Of a DNA stretch of 64,000 nucleotides, positions 34,532 to 43,190 are shown one piece after another. Position 1 is the first letter of the stretch. The number at the start of each line of letters is the position of its first letter. The stretch covers positions 3,224,001 through 3,288,000 of the forward strand of contig CBDHEI010000002.1 of NCBI GenBank assembly GCA_965262055.1, given 5' to 3'. The DNA is from G958296245 sp965262055. Lineage in GTDB: Bacteria > Chloroflexota > Dehalococcoidia > Lucifugimonadales > G958296245. A model generated the notes under the pieces. That model saw only the letters and a list, made by a program, of their open reading frames with translations. It made no database searches and was not told where the DNA came from. Made by a program: the position numbers and the translations under genes.

Positions 34532-37123
34532 CTACCGGCGCGACAGGTACTTGCCGACCTCGGCGGCGTTGCGCTTCAGCCAGGCGGCGTTCAGCCGAAT
34601 CCGCTCCAGCGACTGGCGCACGGTGCGCTCTGCGGCCGGTGCCGGGTGGTCGGCGAAGAATGACTCCACCTCGTCGTGCATCCGCAGCGTACTGAAGCGC
34701 TGCGTCAGCGATACCAGCCGCATCAGGCCGAATCCGCCCTCGCCGTAGCGGCGGTCCAACTCGTCCCAATTCTCCTTCAGGAACTGCCACGCCAGGTCCC
34801 TGCCGCGCCGGTTGGACGCCACGCTCACGACCACGGAGACCGTGTTGTGCACGCGTACCTCGGGGGTCAACGACCTCCTCAGCAGTTCGTCCAGCAATGC
34901 GCCCTCATCGACTTGGGCAATGGCCCTGAGGAAACGCACCTTTTCCTCTTCTGAGCCGGCTTCCAGGTACATCCTCCACTGCGTATCGAACACCGGCTTG
35001 CCGCCCTGTCGCGCCGCCAGACCCTGTACCACGTCGCGGATATCGGGATGCACGGCCTCCCCGGCGTCGGCGAACCGGGCGAAGCGACGCGCCGCCTCGT
35101 CGAGGGTATCCTGGTCGCCGTAGCGGCCCAGGCTCGACAGCAGCGCGCTTCTGAGCAGCGCGTCGAGCTCACCGTCCCCGGGCCGGACGTCCCACCCGAT
35201 TTTCCGCCCCGCAGCCTGGGACACACCCCTAGCGTATGCCCTGAAGGCGTCGTGGTAAGGCTGGTCGGCGAGCAGGTTGTCTAGGCTGGCCATGTTTGCG
35301 CTGAGGTCCGACCAGACGGCGTACTCGGTCTCGTTGACGTACGCCCGCGCCAGGTCGAGTAGCTCGCTCACCGGCATATACCCCGCCCTCGAAAGCGCGA
35401 AGGCGTCGTCCTGGAGGCCCAGCCTGTCTATGGCTGAGACTGTGGCCCGTTCTATGGCCGTCCGCAGGCCGGCCCAGCCCTCGCCCGTGTAGTTGACCCT
35501 GTAGAAGCCTGTCTGCTCGGGGTTGACCTTCACCCAGGCGTCTCCATCCGGTGCCGGGACGCTGATCGTCCCCTGGCGCTGGCTCAAGAGTACCGGCTCC
35601 GGTGCCTCCCCGGCGGAGGTGGTGACGTTGAGCGGGACTCGCCACGTGGTGTCATCCGCCTCGTCCGGGTCGATCAGGTGCTCGTACACGAATCGGCCCT
35701 GGCGGGCCGTCACCTCGAGACTGTCGCCGGAGCGCCGCGAACCGACATCCAGCACCGGGTAGCCGGTCTGCTGTACCCAGGAGTCCATCATCTCGGCCAC
35801 CGGCTGCCCCGAGGCCTCGCCGAGGGCGTCCCAGAGATCGCGGGTGGCCGCGTTGCGGTACTGGTGCCGGTCGAGGTACCGGTTGATCCCCTTGCGGAAG
35901 GTCTCCGCCCCTAAGAAATTCTCCAGCATGCGCAGCACCGAACCGCCCTTGCTGTAGCTGATGGCGTCGAAGAGCTGCCCGATCTCCGCGGGATGGTTGA
36001 CCTCTTGCTCTATAGGATGGGAGCTCTTCAGCCCGTCCAGGCTTAGGGCCTCGTTCGTGTCGTTCGATACGAACTCAGTCCACACCTGCCAGTCGGGGAA
36101 GATGTTATCGACAGCCTTGTCACCCATCCACGACGCGAAGCTTTCGTTGAGCCAGAGGTCGTTCCACCAGCCCATCGTCACCAGGTCGCCGAACCACATG
36201 TGGGCCATCTCGTGGGAGACGATGGCGGCGACCCTCCTGCGCGTCGCGACAGAGCTCTCTTTTGCGTCGACTAGGAGCGCCGGCTCCCTATACGTGATGG
36301 CGCCCCAATTCTCCATTGCGCCGGCGGCGAAGTCGGGAATCGCGAGATGGTCCAGCTTCTCGAGCGGGTAGGGGATACCGAAATAGTCGTTGAAGTACGC
36401 CAGAAGCCTGCAGGAGACGTCCAGCGCAAACTCCCCTTTTCCCTCGTTGCCGGGCGTGGCCCACACCCTTACAAGGGTGCCGTTGTCGGCCCGCCTCTCG
36501 ATCGATCTGAGATCGCCCACCACGAACGCCAGCAGGTAGGTGGACATTACCGGTGTCTTCGCGTACTCGACCCTCCGCATTCCGCCTACATCCTCACACT
36601 CGCGCTCTACCGGCGTATTGGAAACGGCCTGTAGGTCAGACGGCACGACCAACGTGACCTGGAAGCTGGCCTTCATCGCTGGCTCGTCCCAGCAGGGAAA
36701 AGCCCGGCGCGCGTCGGTAGCCTCGAACTGGGTGGTGGCCAGGTAGCGCTCCTCACCGGACGCGTCGACGTACCTGCTCCGGTAGAAACCGCGAAGCTTG
36801 TCGTTCAGCTCTCCGGTAAACGATATGTCCAAAGTGGCTGGACCGGCGGGCAGGGGGCTCCCAAACCGGAAGGCCGCAGTCTCCTCGTCGTTGTCGAGGG
36901 TCACCTCGCCCTTGCACTCCGAGCCGTCGGCAAGCCGCAGGCTGGCCGATGCGATGTCGAGCTCTATCGCGTTGAGCACCACCGTATCGGTGGGCTCCAG
37001 GATCTCCAGGTCGATCGACACCTCACCGGAAAAGGTGGCCTCGGCCAAGTCAGGGGTCAACGTCAGCCGGTAATGCACTGGCCGGACGTTCTTGGGAAGC
37101 ATAACTGCGCCTGATTCAGCCAT
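34532..37123 (-). CDS. pepN: M1-family aminopeptidase
   Basis: 863 residues, ERAP/PepN-like size. The exopeptidase motif G-A-M-E-N at 268-272 and zinc site H304-E-M-A-H308 with E327 ('LNESFASW') are intact, and the catalytic Tyr region 'ISYSKGGSVLRMLE' follows. The C-terminal half is the helical ERAP1_C-type domain. It removes N-terminal residues from peptides, with no signal peptide, so in the cytoplasm. The start has ggaggag close upstream. It would use peptides imported by DppBC-type transporters. It is convergent with the NEW3 gene with a single base between stops. Confidence 0.93.
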   Translation of the reverse strand: MAESGAVMLPKNVRPVHYRLTLTPDLAEATFSGEVSIDLEILEPTDTVVLNAIELDIASASLRLADGSECKGEVTLDNDEETAAFRFGSPLPAGPATLDISFTGELNDKLRGFYRSRYVDASGEERYLATTQFEATDARRAFPCWDEPAMKASFQVTLVVPSDLQAVSNTPVERECEDVGGMRRVEYAKTPVMSTYLLAFVVGDLRSIERRADNGTLVRVWATPGNEGKGEFALDVSCRLLAYFNDYFGIPYPLEKLDHLAIPDFAAGAMENWGAITYREPALLVDAKESSVATRRRVAAIVSHEMAHMWFGDLVTMGWWNDLWLNESFASWMGDKAVDNIFPDWQVWTEFVSNDTNEALSLDGLKSSHPIEQEVNHPAEIGQLFDAISYSKGGSVLRMLENFLGAETFRKGINRYLDRHQYRNAATRDLWDALGEASGQPVAEMMDSWVQQTGYPVLDVGSRRSGDSLEVTARQGRFVYEHLIDPDEADDTTWRVPLNVTTSAGEAPEPVLLSQRQGTISVPAPDGDAWVKVNPEQTGFYRVNYTGEGWAGLRTAIERATVSAIDRLGLQDDAFALSRAGYMPVSELLDLARAYVNETEYAVWSDLSANMASLDNLLADQPYHDAFRAYARGVSQAAGRKIGWDVRPGDGELDALLRSALLSSLGRYGDQDTLDEAARRFARFADAGEAVHPDIRDVVQGLAARQGGKPVFDTQWRMYLEAGSEEEKVRFLRAIAQVDEGALLDELLRRSLTPEVRVHNTVSVVVSVASNRRGRDLAWQFLKENWDELDRRYGEGGFGLMRLVSLTQRFSTLRMHDEVESFFADHPAPAAERTVRQSLERIRLNAAWLKRNAAEVGKYLSRR

Positions 37124-37192
37124 TGCACTCCTCCGACACCCTAAGTGGGCGTCAAATGCCTCTACTACGTGGATGTCAGGAAAGAGCCGCGC

Positions 37193-37987
37193 TCACTCCG
37201 GGAGCCCGCGCCACACCGGCTTCCGTTTCTCGGCGAAGGCGCGCGGCCCCTCCAGCAGGTCGGGCGACGCAAGCACCCGGTCCAGCTCGCTGAACTCGTG
37301 CCGCATCGCATCCTCTAGGCTGAGGCTCATCCCTTCCGTGGCCATCTGCTTGTGTGCGCGCACTGACAGCGGAGCACACTCGGCGATCTCCCGCGCCCAC
37401 CGGTCAGCGGTGGGCATCAACTCGGCCTGCGGGACCACCTCGTTGACGATACCCCACCGAAGGGCCTCGGCAGCGGCGATCGACTTACCGGTCAGGAGCA
37501 TTGTCATGGCGACCTTGAAGGGCGCCTGCCTGGGGAGGCGGTGCACGCCTCCGGCGGCTGCCACCAGCCCCACCTTGGGCTCCGGCGCTGCAAACGTGGC
37601 GTGCTCGGCCGCAATGACGATATCGCATGCCAGGGCCAATTCCAGCCCGCCGCCCACAGCGTAGCCGTTCACCGCCGCTATGATCGGCTTCCAGCACGTG
37701 AAGTCCGACGTGATCCCGCCGAAGGGCATTCGTTCGGCGTCGGGGTAAGTCTCGCCGGACTTGCCGTGCTCGGCCGTGTACTTGAGGTCGTTGCCGGCGC
37801 TGAAGGACCTGTCGCCCTCGCCGGTGAGAATCGCCACCAGCAATGCAGGGTCCTCACGGAAGTTCGTGAACGCCTCCCGCATCTCGGCGCTCGCTGGCGG
37901 ATGAATGGCGTTTAGGCGATGGGGGCGGTCGATAGTCAGGTGGGCGACCGGCCCCCGCTTCTCGTAGCGTATGAACTGGTACGTCAA
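37193..37987 (-). CDS. enoyl-CoA hydratase/isomerase (crotonase) family
   Basis: 264 residues from a TTG with aaggggg just upstream. Crotonase features: oxyanion-hole segments 'SFSAGNDLKYTAE' and 'NGYAVGGGLELALACDIVIA', then 'FAAPEPKVGLVAAAGGVHRL'. The glutamate in 'APEPKVGL' is at the usual catalytic position. The reaction could be hydration of an enoyl-CoA or another crotonase reaction; sequence alone does not decide. It lies between sodN and pepN in the same direction without obvious functional link. Confidence 0.85.
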   Translation of the reverse strand: MTYQFIRYEKRGPVAHLTIDRPHRLNAIHPPASAEMREAFTNFREDPALLVAILTGEGDRSFSAGNDLKYTAEHGKSGETYPDAERMPFGGITSDFTCWKPIIAAVNGYAVGGGLELALACDIVIAAEHATFAAPEPKVGLVAAAGGVHRLPRQAPFKVAMTMLLTGKSIAAAEALRWGIVNEVVPQAELMPTADRWAREIAECAPLSVRAHKQMATEGMSLSLEDAMRHEFSELDRVLASPDLLEGPRAFAEKRKPVWRGLPE

Positions 37988-38054
37988 CGCCCCCCCTTGG
38001 TCACCCGTCGATCGGGGACCGGAGCCCGGTGTCCGTGTGGGCAGCCGCCTGCGG

Positions 38055-38519
38055 CTAGGTCCCGAACCGGACTTCAGCGTTGGGGTCGCAGTACTCCACG
38101 CCCTTGGTCGCCCAGAAGATCGCGGCGATCTCGTCGACGCAAGCGACCAGCTTCTTGGCGGAGTCCATGTCGACGTTCTGCTTGTTCGCCGACGCCAGCT
38201 TGGTCGTCTCCCAGACCTTGGTGTGCAAGTCCGGGTACTTCTCCAGGTGCTCCGGCTTGAAGTAGTCGTGCCAGAGTATGTCGACCTCGTGCTTCACTAG
38301 GTCGGCGTGCTCCTCCTTGACCGCCACGTAGCGCCCGAACGAGTTGCCAGAGGCGACGTTCATCTCGCCACTCAACGCCTCGATTCGCATTACCATCTTC
38401 AGCACTGTCTGGGCCGCGATCTTGGCGGCAATCGGGTCGTATATGCCGCAGGGGATGTCGCAGTGGGCCAGCCCCTCGTGTACCGGTAGCCATCGAGTCA
38501 GCATCTGCTGCAATCTCAT
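38055..38519 (-). CDS. sodN: nickel superoxide dismutase
   Basis: 154 residues. The nickel hook H19-C20-D21-I22-P23-C24-G25-I26-Y27 is intact; after removal of the 18-residue leader, His becomes residue 1 and provides a nickel ligand. The remaining four-helix-bundle sequence ('ALSGEMNVASGNSFGRYV', 'LWHDYFKPEHLEKYPDL') is standard. It converts superoxide to peroxide and oxygen. The leader must be cut by a SodX-type protease; no such gene is next to it, which is unusual. IS copy B begins 109 bases upstream of the start codon. Confidence 0.95.
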   Translation of the reverse strand: MRLQQMLTRWLPVHEGLAHCDIPCGIYDPIAAKIAAQTVLKMVMRIEALSGEMNVASGNSFGRYVAVKEEHADLVKHEVDILWHDYFKPEHLEKYPDLHTKVWETTKLASANKQNVDMDSAKKLVACVDEIAAIFWATKGVEYCDPNAEVRFGT

Positions 38520-38678
38520 TTCCCTTAAAGTCTCCTTGGTGAATGTAACTAAAGACTACAAGAGGCCCAGAGACAACGCAAGTGTCGCACCACGGGGCCA
38601 CGGGGGTGTCACCCACACATCCCCTTAACCCGAATCCACCGAAAGACGACTTTGGGGACAGTCCTTGAAGAAGCCAGA

Positions 38679-38744
38679 GGGTGCTCCTCTGAATCTGGGA
38701 GAATGGTTTTGAAACAGAAAACCGCCCGGAAACAAGGAGCACCC
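38679..38744 (+). promoter_or_regulatory. inverted repeat covering the transposase ribosome-binding site (copy B)
   Basis: Arms gggtgctcct (38679-38688) and aggagcaccc (38735-38744) are perfect complements. The second arm holds the aggag Shine-Dalgarno of the transposase start at 38750. It should reduce translation of read-through messages. Confidence 0.6.
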
Positions 38745-38749
38745 AGTAG

Positions 38750-40075
38750 ATGCTGCCACAGAACAATCCCGACCGTATCGGCGTCGTCTTTGACGACCAC
38801 CGCCTGGTGGCCAATGCCGGCCTGCTCCTGCCGGCCACCCTTGCACAGCACCTGGGCCTGCGGGAACTCGTCGACCATCACCTCGACCTAGGCTGCGCAT
38901 CGGGGCGGGCGAACACGGGGGACAAACTGCTGACGCTGGTCGCTTCCGCGCTGGCGGGCGGCGACTTCATCGACGACGCCGATGCGCTGCGTGCTGGTGG
39001 GACGGTCGGTGTTCTCGGCTGCGTGGTCAAGGCGCCATCCACCCTGGGCACCTTCCTGCGCAGCTTCCGGTGGGGGCATGTCCGTCAACTCGACCGGGTG
39101 AGCCGCCAGTTGCTGGCACGCGCATGGGCCGCTGGGGCCGGACCCGGCGACTCGCCCCTTACCATCGACCTGGACTCCACCATCTGCGAGACCTATGGAC
39201 TGGACAAAGAAGGGGCGCGACACCACAACTACACCGGCGTGCGGGGCTATCACCCACTGCTGGCCATCGCCGCCGGAACCGGCGATGTGCTGATGTCCCG
39301 GCTGCGCGAGGGCCGTGCCAACACCGCTCGCGGCGCTGCCCACTTCCTGCGTGAAACGGTGGGGCGGGTGCGCTACGGTAGGGCCAGCGGCCAACTCACG
39401 GTGCGCGCCGACAGCGGCTTCTACGCCCACGCTCTCGTCGCCGTCTGCCGCGAGATGAGTGTCCGCTTCTCCATCACCATCCGCCAGCACAAAGGCCTGC
39501 GGGAGTTGATTGAGGCGATCCCCGAGCAGGACTGGACGCCGATTCCCTACTGGATGGACGGCGCCGCCGATGTGGCCGAGACCACCTATACCCCCTTCCA
39601 GAGTGAACCCGACGCCGCGCCGGTGCGGCTCATCGTCCGGCGGGTGAAGCCCACGCCCGGTTCCCAGTTGGCCCTCTTCGCCACCTACAGCTATCACGGC
39701 TTCATCACCGACCGGGACGGGGAAACCCTGGAACTGGAGGCCGATCATCGCCGCCACGCCGAGATCGAGAACGCCATTCGAGACCTGAAACACGGCGTCG
39801 GACTCAACCATCTCCCCTCGGGGCGCTTCGCCGCCAACGGCGCCTGGCTGGCGGTGCAGGTGATGGCACACAACCTCGCCCGCTGGACAGCGCGCATCGG
39901 TCTGGCCGAACGGACCGTGACCACCAAGACCCTCAGGCGGCGGGTCTTCGCTCTGGTGGGACGGATCACCCGCTCGGCGCGCCGCCTTACCCTGCATCTT
40001 CCCCAGCATTGGACTTGGGAAACCCAGTTCACTCGCGCCATGGCCCGGCTGCGAGCCATTCCACTCCCCGCCTGA
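38750..40075 (+). CDS. IS1380-family transposase (copy B)
   Basis: 441 residues, full length, with the same DDE residues as copy A (D142, D221, E338/E340). Private differences are Ser51 for Pro ('CASGRAN'), Val164 for Ala ('TGVRGYH'), Arg211 for Gly and Ser237 for Gly. Those scattered changes suggest this copy is slightly older or under less constraint, though no stop or frameshift is present. The frame has its own ribosome-binding site inside the IS. Confidence 0.92.
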   Translation: MLPQNNPDRIGVVFDDHRLVANAGLLLPATLAQHLGLRELVDHHLDLGCASGRANTGDKLLTLVASALAGGDFIDDADALRAGGTVGVLGCVVKAPSTLGTFLRSFRWGHVRQLDRVSRQLLARAWAAGAGPGDSPLTIDLDSTICETYGLDKEGARHHNYTGVRGYHPLLAIAAGTGDVLMSRLREGRANTARGAAHFLRETVGRVRYGRASGQLTVRADSGFYAHALVAVCREMSVRFSITIRQHKGLRELIEAIPEQDWTPIPYWMDGAADVAETTYTPFQSEPDAAPVRLIVRRVKPTPGSQLALFATYSYHGFITDRDGETLELEADHRRHAEIENAIRDLKHGVGLNHLPSGRFAANGAWLAVQVMAHNLARWTARIGLAERTVTTKTLRRRVFALVGRITRSARRLTLHLPQHWTWETQFTRAMARLRAIPLPA

Positions 40076-40408
40076 ACTGCCAGCCTGCAACTGACCCAAC
40101 TTCCCTGAAAACTCGTGCCACCCCGGTCCCGCGAGAGTTCCCTGCTGCGTATTCTCTCGCCATCCCGCGCATCGCAGCTCCCGCAGAGGGCCATAGGGGC
40201 GCAAGGCGGCGACTGAAGACCGTTCGCCGACCTTCCAATCTACCCCAATGAGCCCAGCCATCTCCCCTGTAGCTCCCTCACCCACCCTGCCGCTGTCCTC
40301 ACGCCGTCCATCGGTGTCCTTCGGTGGATTCGGGCTAAAGCGTCGGTGGGTGGGGGCGGGGCATTAACCACTCTTTTGGCGCCGCATCCGTTTGCGGCAA
40401 CGATCAAG

Positions 40409-40437
40409 TTGTAAGCGTTTAGCCTTCGTCTTATAAT
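40409..40437 (+). promoter_or_regulatory. sigma-70-like promoter of the sugar transferase gene
   Basis: TTGTAA at 40409-40414 and a perfect TATAAT at 40432-40437 are separated by 17 bases. Predicted transcription start is near 40444, about 75 bases before the gene. A small GC hairpin (gccgca/tgcggc, 40381-40398) lies just upstream. The promoter is native, 75 bases outside the IS end. Confidence 0.6.
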
Positions 40438-40518
40438 CCGACCATCGGCGCGGACCTAATTGAAGCCTGCGTCGCACACTACTGCCGCGGCTCGACCCGG
40501 CACGAACGGACTTGCAGT

Positions 40519-41253
40519 TTGGCTGTTCCCGAGCTAGAAGGTGTCCCAGACGGGGCGGGCGGCGAGGCCGCGAAAGCGCCCGCGGACGAAGACACCCCCG
40601 TGGGAGATGGCTACAAGCGCGCGTTCGACCTCACCATACTGGCTGTATCGCTCGTCGTCTTCTCCCCAATTTGGATTGTGCTCTGCGCCGGGATACTCCT
40701 GGCAATCTGGCTGGACGACCGCGGGCCCCTCCTCTACGCCCAACGCCGGGTGGGCAGGGGAGGACGCGAATTCACAGCGTTCAAGTTCCGTACCATGCTT
40801 GACGACGCCGAGAAGCTCACGGGCCCCGTGTGGGCCGCCGGCCATGACCCACGGACTACCAGGGTGGGCAGAGTCCTTCGTCCGCTCCACCTGGACGAGA
40901 TGCCCCAGCTCCTCAACATCCTCAGGGGCGAAATGAGCCTAGTCGGGCCGCGCCCGGAACGTCCCGAACTGGTACGCCACTTCGTGGAGGAAGCTCCGAG
41001 GTTCTCATCGAGGCTGAGGGTGCTGCCCGGCCTTACCGGCCTGGCCCAGGTCAGGGGACGCTACGATTTGCCCCCCAGGGACAAGCTCAGGTATGACAAT
41101 CTCTACATCAGGCGACTAGGCCCCGTGCTCGACCTCAAGCTGCTGGTTCTCACAGTCTTTGTGGTGCTCATCGGCAGGCCGAGGCTGCAAGCGAACCCTC
41201 TATGCAGGGCTTTCCCCGGCCGGCGCCGTGACCGCAGCGATAGCGCGGGCTGA
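40519..41253 (+). CDS. bacterial sugar transferase (undecaprenyl-phosphate phosphoglycosyltransferase)
   Basis: 244 residues from a TTG; a later GTG near 40600 would also keep the whole domain. The monotopic PGT core is clear: 'YKRAFDLTILAVSLVVFSP' re-entrant helix, 'QRRVGRGGREFTAFKFRTML', 'LHLDEMPQLLNILRGEMSLV' and 'GPRPERPELV'. The catalytic Asp-Glu pair is in 'LHLDEMPQ'. It moves a sugar-1-phosphate onto undecaprenyl phosphate at the membrane to start a polysaccharide or glycan. No other glycan genes adjoin it, so its product pathway is unknown. Confidence 0.85.
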   Translation: MAVPELEGVPDGAGGEAAKAPADEDTPVGDGYKRAFDLTILAVSLVVFSPIWIVLCAGILLAIWLDDRGPLLYAQRRVGRGGREFTAFKFRTMLDDAEKLTGPVWAAGHDPRTTRVGRVLRPLHLDEMPQLLNILRGEMSLVGPRPERPELVRHFVEEAPRFSSRLRVLPGLTGLAQVRGRYDLPPRDKLRYDNLYIRRLGPVLDLKLLVLTVFVVLIGRPRLQANPLCRAFPGRRRDRSDSAG

Positions 41254-41279
41254 GGGCATCTTGCACTGCATCGCGCCAA

Positions 41280-42170
41280 CTACGGGCCGTCGCGGCCGGT
41301 CAGGCTCCAGAGGTACTCCGCCAACTCCCGGGTGGGGGTGGGGATTATCCCGGAGCCTATCTCCTCCACCGAATACTTGATGCGCTCCTTTTCGGTCATT
41401 GAGTCGTCTGCCCAGCTGGAGTAGAACGCGAGGCCGGCCTTTCGGCAGGCGTCCTGCACTATGCCCCTGGCCTCGTCCATCTGAGGCGGGTACGGTGGGT
41501 CATGGGCGTCGGGGTCGCCGAAGGACATTCCCATGTCGCCCGGCCCCCACTCGGCGAACGCCAGCCCCGGAACGGCCGCGGTACGGTCAGCGTTGGGCAG
41601 GCAGTGCCGGTCCTCGATCTTCAGCCCGAGCATCAGCTCCCCGTCCGGGTTGAGCGGCCACGGGTCCGCCATCCTGACGTACTCCCTGGGCTCCACTCCC
41701 CATATCTGGGCAGGTTCTCCCTGTCCCCCTCCTCCGCGTCTCCCTTCCGGTATCCCCAGATCGAGCCCGATGGTCTGGAACGGGTATCTCGCCGTGCTGA
41801 CGAACGCCCGCACCGCCTCGGGGCTTCGGGCATGGGTGTGAAGAAGCCCGTGGACGCCCGTAGAGAGCACGTGTCTCGACTGCCAGGCGTTATAGAAGAC
41901 CTCCTCCGGGCTGATGCAGTTGGACGGCAGGGTCGCCACCACCGTAGGCATCAGGCGCCCGCCGGGTGTGGGGCCGCCGTCCTTCACCCCGCGCATGAAG
42001 TCGCGCAGGCCCACCGTGTCGAATGGGTGATGCTCGAACTCCACTAGGAGCAGGTCACACCACGTCTGCGACGCCTTGAGACCGGCCTCGTAGGTCAGAG
42101 TCGGCGCGCTGGTGACCGCGACGGTCTGGCCCTGCTCCAGCAGATCGATGCACTTGTTGATCCTGGCCAT
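41280..42170 (-). CDS. HpcH/HpaI-family aldolase
   Basis: 296 residues with aggag before the ATG. Features of the PEP/pyruvate TIM-barrel class II aldolases: 'LLLVEFEHHPFDTVGL' with the base His, 'TVVATLP', 'GLKIEDRHCLPNAD' with a metal-ligand Glu and 'AEWGPGDMGMSFG' with the second acidic ligand. The family splits 2-keto-3-deoxy sugar acids into pyruvate or hydroxypyruvate plus an aldehyde. It is divergent from an epimerase/dehydrogenase gene, with which it may form a sugar-acid pathway. A lyase role other than aldolase is possible. Confidence 0.8.
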   Translation of the reverse strand: MARINKCIDLLEQGQTVAVTSAPTLTYEAGLKASQTWCDLLLVEFEHHPFDTVGLRDFMRGVKDGGPTPGGRLMPTVVATLPSNCISPEEVFYNAWQSRHVLSTGVHGLLHTHARSPEAVRAFVSTARYPFQTIGLDLGIPEGRRGGGGQGEPAQIWGVEPREYVRMADPWPLNPDGELMLGLKIEDRHCLPNADRTAAVPGLAFAEWGPGDMGMSFGDPDAHDPPYPPQMDEARGIVQDACRKAGLAFYSSWADDSMTEKERIKYSVEEIGSGIIPTPTRELAEYLWSLTGRDGP

Positions 42171-42322
42171 GTCCGCTCCTGTAATCCCTTGGGACGTTGC
42201 GCTGGGCTGCGGCGCCGCCAGCGTGCGGCGATCGGACGGATTCTACCCAAGGTGTAAGCTGCGGGCAAGCGTGTACAATCGCCCGCAACACTTACGAATC
42301 GGAGCCGAGTAAGGGGAAAGCA

Positions 42323-43129
42323 ATGAAGAAGAAGGTCCTCATAACCGGAGCGGCGGGCCGCATAGGTGGAATAGTTCGACAGTTCTTGGGCCAGAAATAC
42401 GAGCTTAGCGCCCTGGACATCGTGGCTGTGGACGACATCCCTTCACGAGTCGCCGATCTCGCCGACATTGACTCCATCATGCCGGCCTTCGAGGGGCAGG
42501 ACACCGTGGTCCACCTTGGTGCCGACCCCAGCGGCGGCGCTCCCTGGGACTCGGTCCTGCCCAACAACATCGTAGGCATGTACAACGTCATGGAGGCGTG
42601 CCGCGCGGCGGGCGTCAAGCGCATCGTGTTTGCAAGCACCAACCACGTTGTAGGGTACTACCCGGAAAAAGAAGATCCGTACAAGGCGGTCTTCGAGGGG
42701 CGGCTCGACGACGCCCAGAGGCCGTTCCCATTGCTGACCGCCGAGAAGATTCGGCCCGATTGCCTCTACGGCGTCAGCAAGGCCTTCGGTGAGGCTATTG
42801 GGAGCCTCTACTGTGACAAGTACGGCATCTCCTTCATTGCTCTCCGGATCGGCGGGGTGAATATGGACGCGCGTTGGCAGGTAAAGTCCTACCCGGGCCT
42901 CGCCATGTGGCTGAGCCACCGGGACGCGGCCCAGCTAGTCGAGCGAAGCATCGACGCCCCTGATTCGGTGGGCTTTCTGATCGTGTACGGGATGTCGAAC
43001 AACACCATGCGCATCCACGAGATCGATACCGCCGAGAAGGTGCTGGGTTACAGGCCGCAGGACGACGCAGGCGACACACTGGATCCCGACGCCGCTACCG
43101 GCGGCTACTACGGCCACGCTCACCCATAG
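42323..43129 (+). CDS. NAD-dependent epimerase/dehydratase family (uronate-dehydrogenase-like)
   Basis: 268 residues from the ATG at 42323, with aagggg at 6 bases; the open frame begins 42 codons earlier in non-coding sequence. A Rossmann fold is shown by 'VLITGAAGRIGGIVRQFLG', the catalytic Ser/Thr by 'FASTNHVVGYYP', and Tyr-x3-Lys by 'CLYGVSKAFGE'. Short length and the absence of a nucleotide-sugar binding C-domain match uronate dehydrogenase-like proteins, which oxidise uronic acids to lactones. A TACAAT lies about 45 bases before the start. Position opposite an HpcH aldolase supports sugar-acid catabolism. Confidence 0.8.
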   Translation: MKKKVLITGAAGRIGGIVRQFLGQKYELSALDIVAVDDIPSRVADLADIDSIMPAFEGQDTVVHLGADPSGGAPWDSVLPNNIVGMYNVMEACRAAGVKRIVFASTNHVVGYYPEKEDPYKAVFEGRLDDAQRPFPLLTAEKIRPDCLYGVSKAFGEAIGSLYCDKYGISFIALRIGGVNMDARWQVKSYPGLAMWLSHRDAAQLVERSIDAPDSVGFLIVYGMSNNTMRIHEIDTAEKVLGYRPQDDAGDTLDPDAATGGYYGHAHP

Positions 43130-43190
43130 CTGATTGAGGGCCCTGTGGAGGCTGCCTTTCCCCGGAGTCGGCGTGAGGTTTGGCCAGGGC

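Larger units (their letters stand above)
38629..40334 (+). mobile_element. IS1380-family insertion sequence, copy B
   Basis: 1706 bp with the same terminal repeats as copy A, in the opposite orientation. The flanks are cttaa on the left and ctaaa on the right, a 4/5 match, unlike the perfect 5-bp repeats of copies A and C. That suggests a point change in the target duplication or an exchange with another copy. It sits in the upstream region of sodN, between that gene and the sugar transferase gene. Confidence 0.92.

Noticed and set aside
43130..43190. Terminator between the convergent epimerase and Ldh2-type genes
   Set aside because: The only complementary stretches (gggccctg/ccagggcc) are too far apart and no T-run follows.
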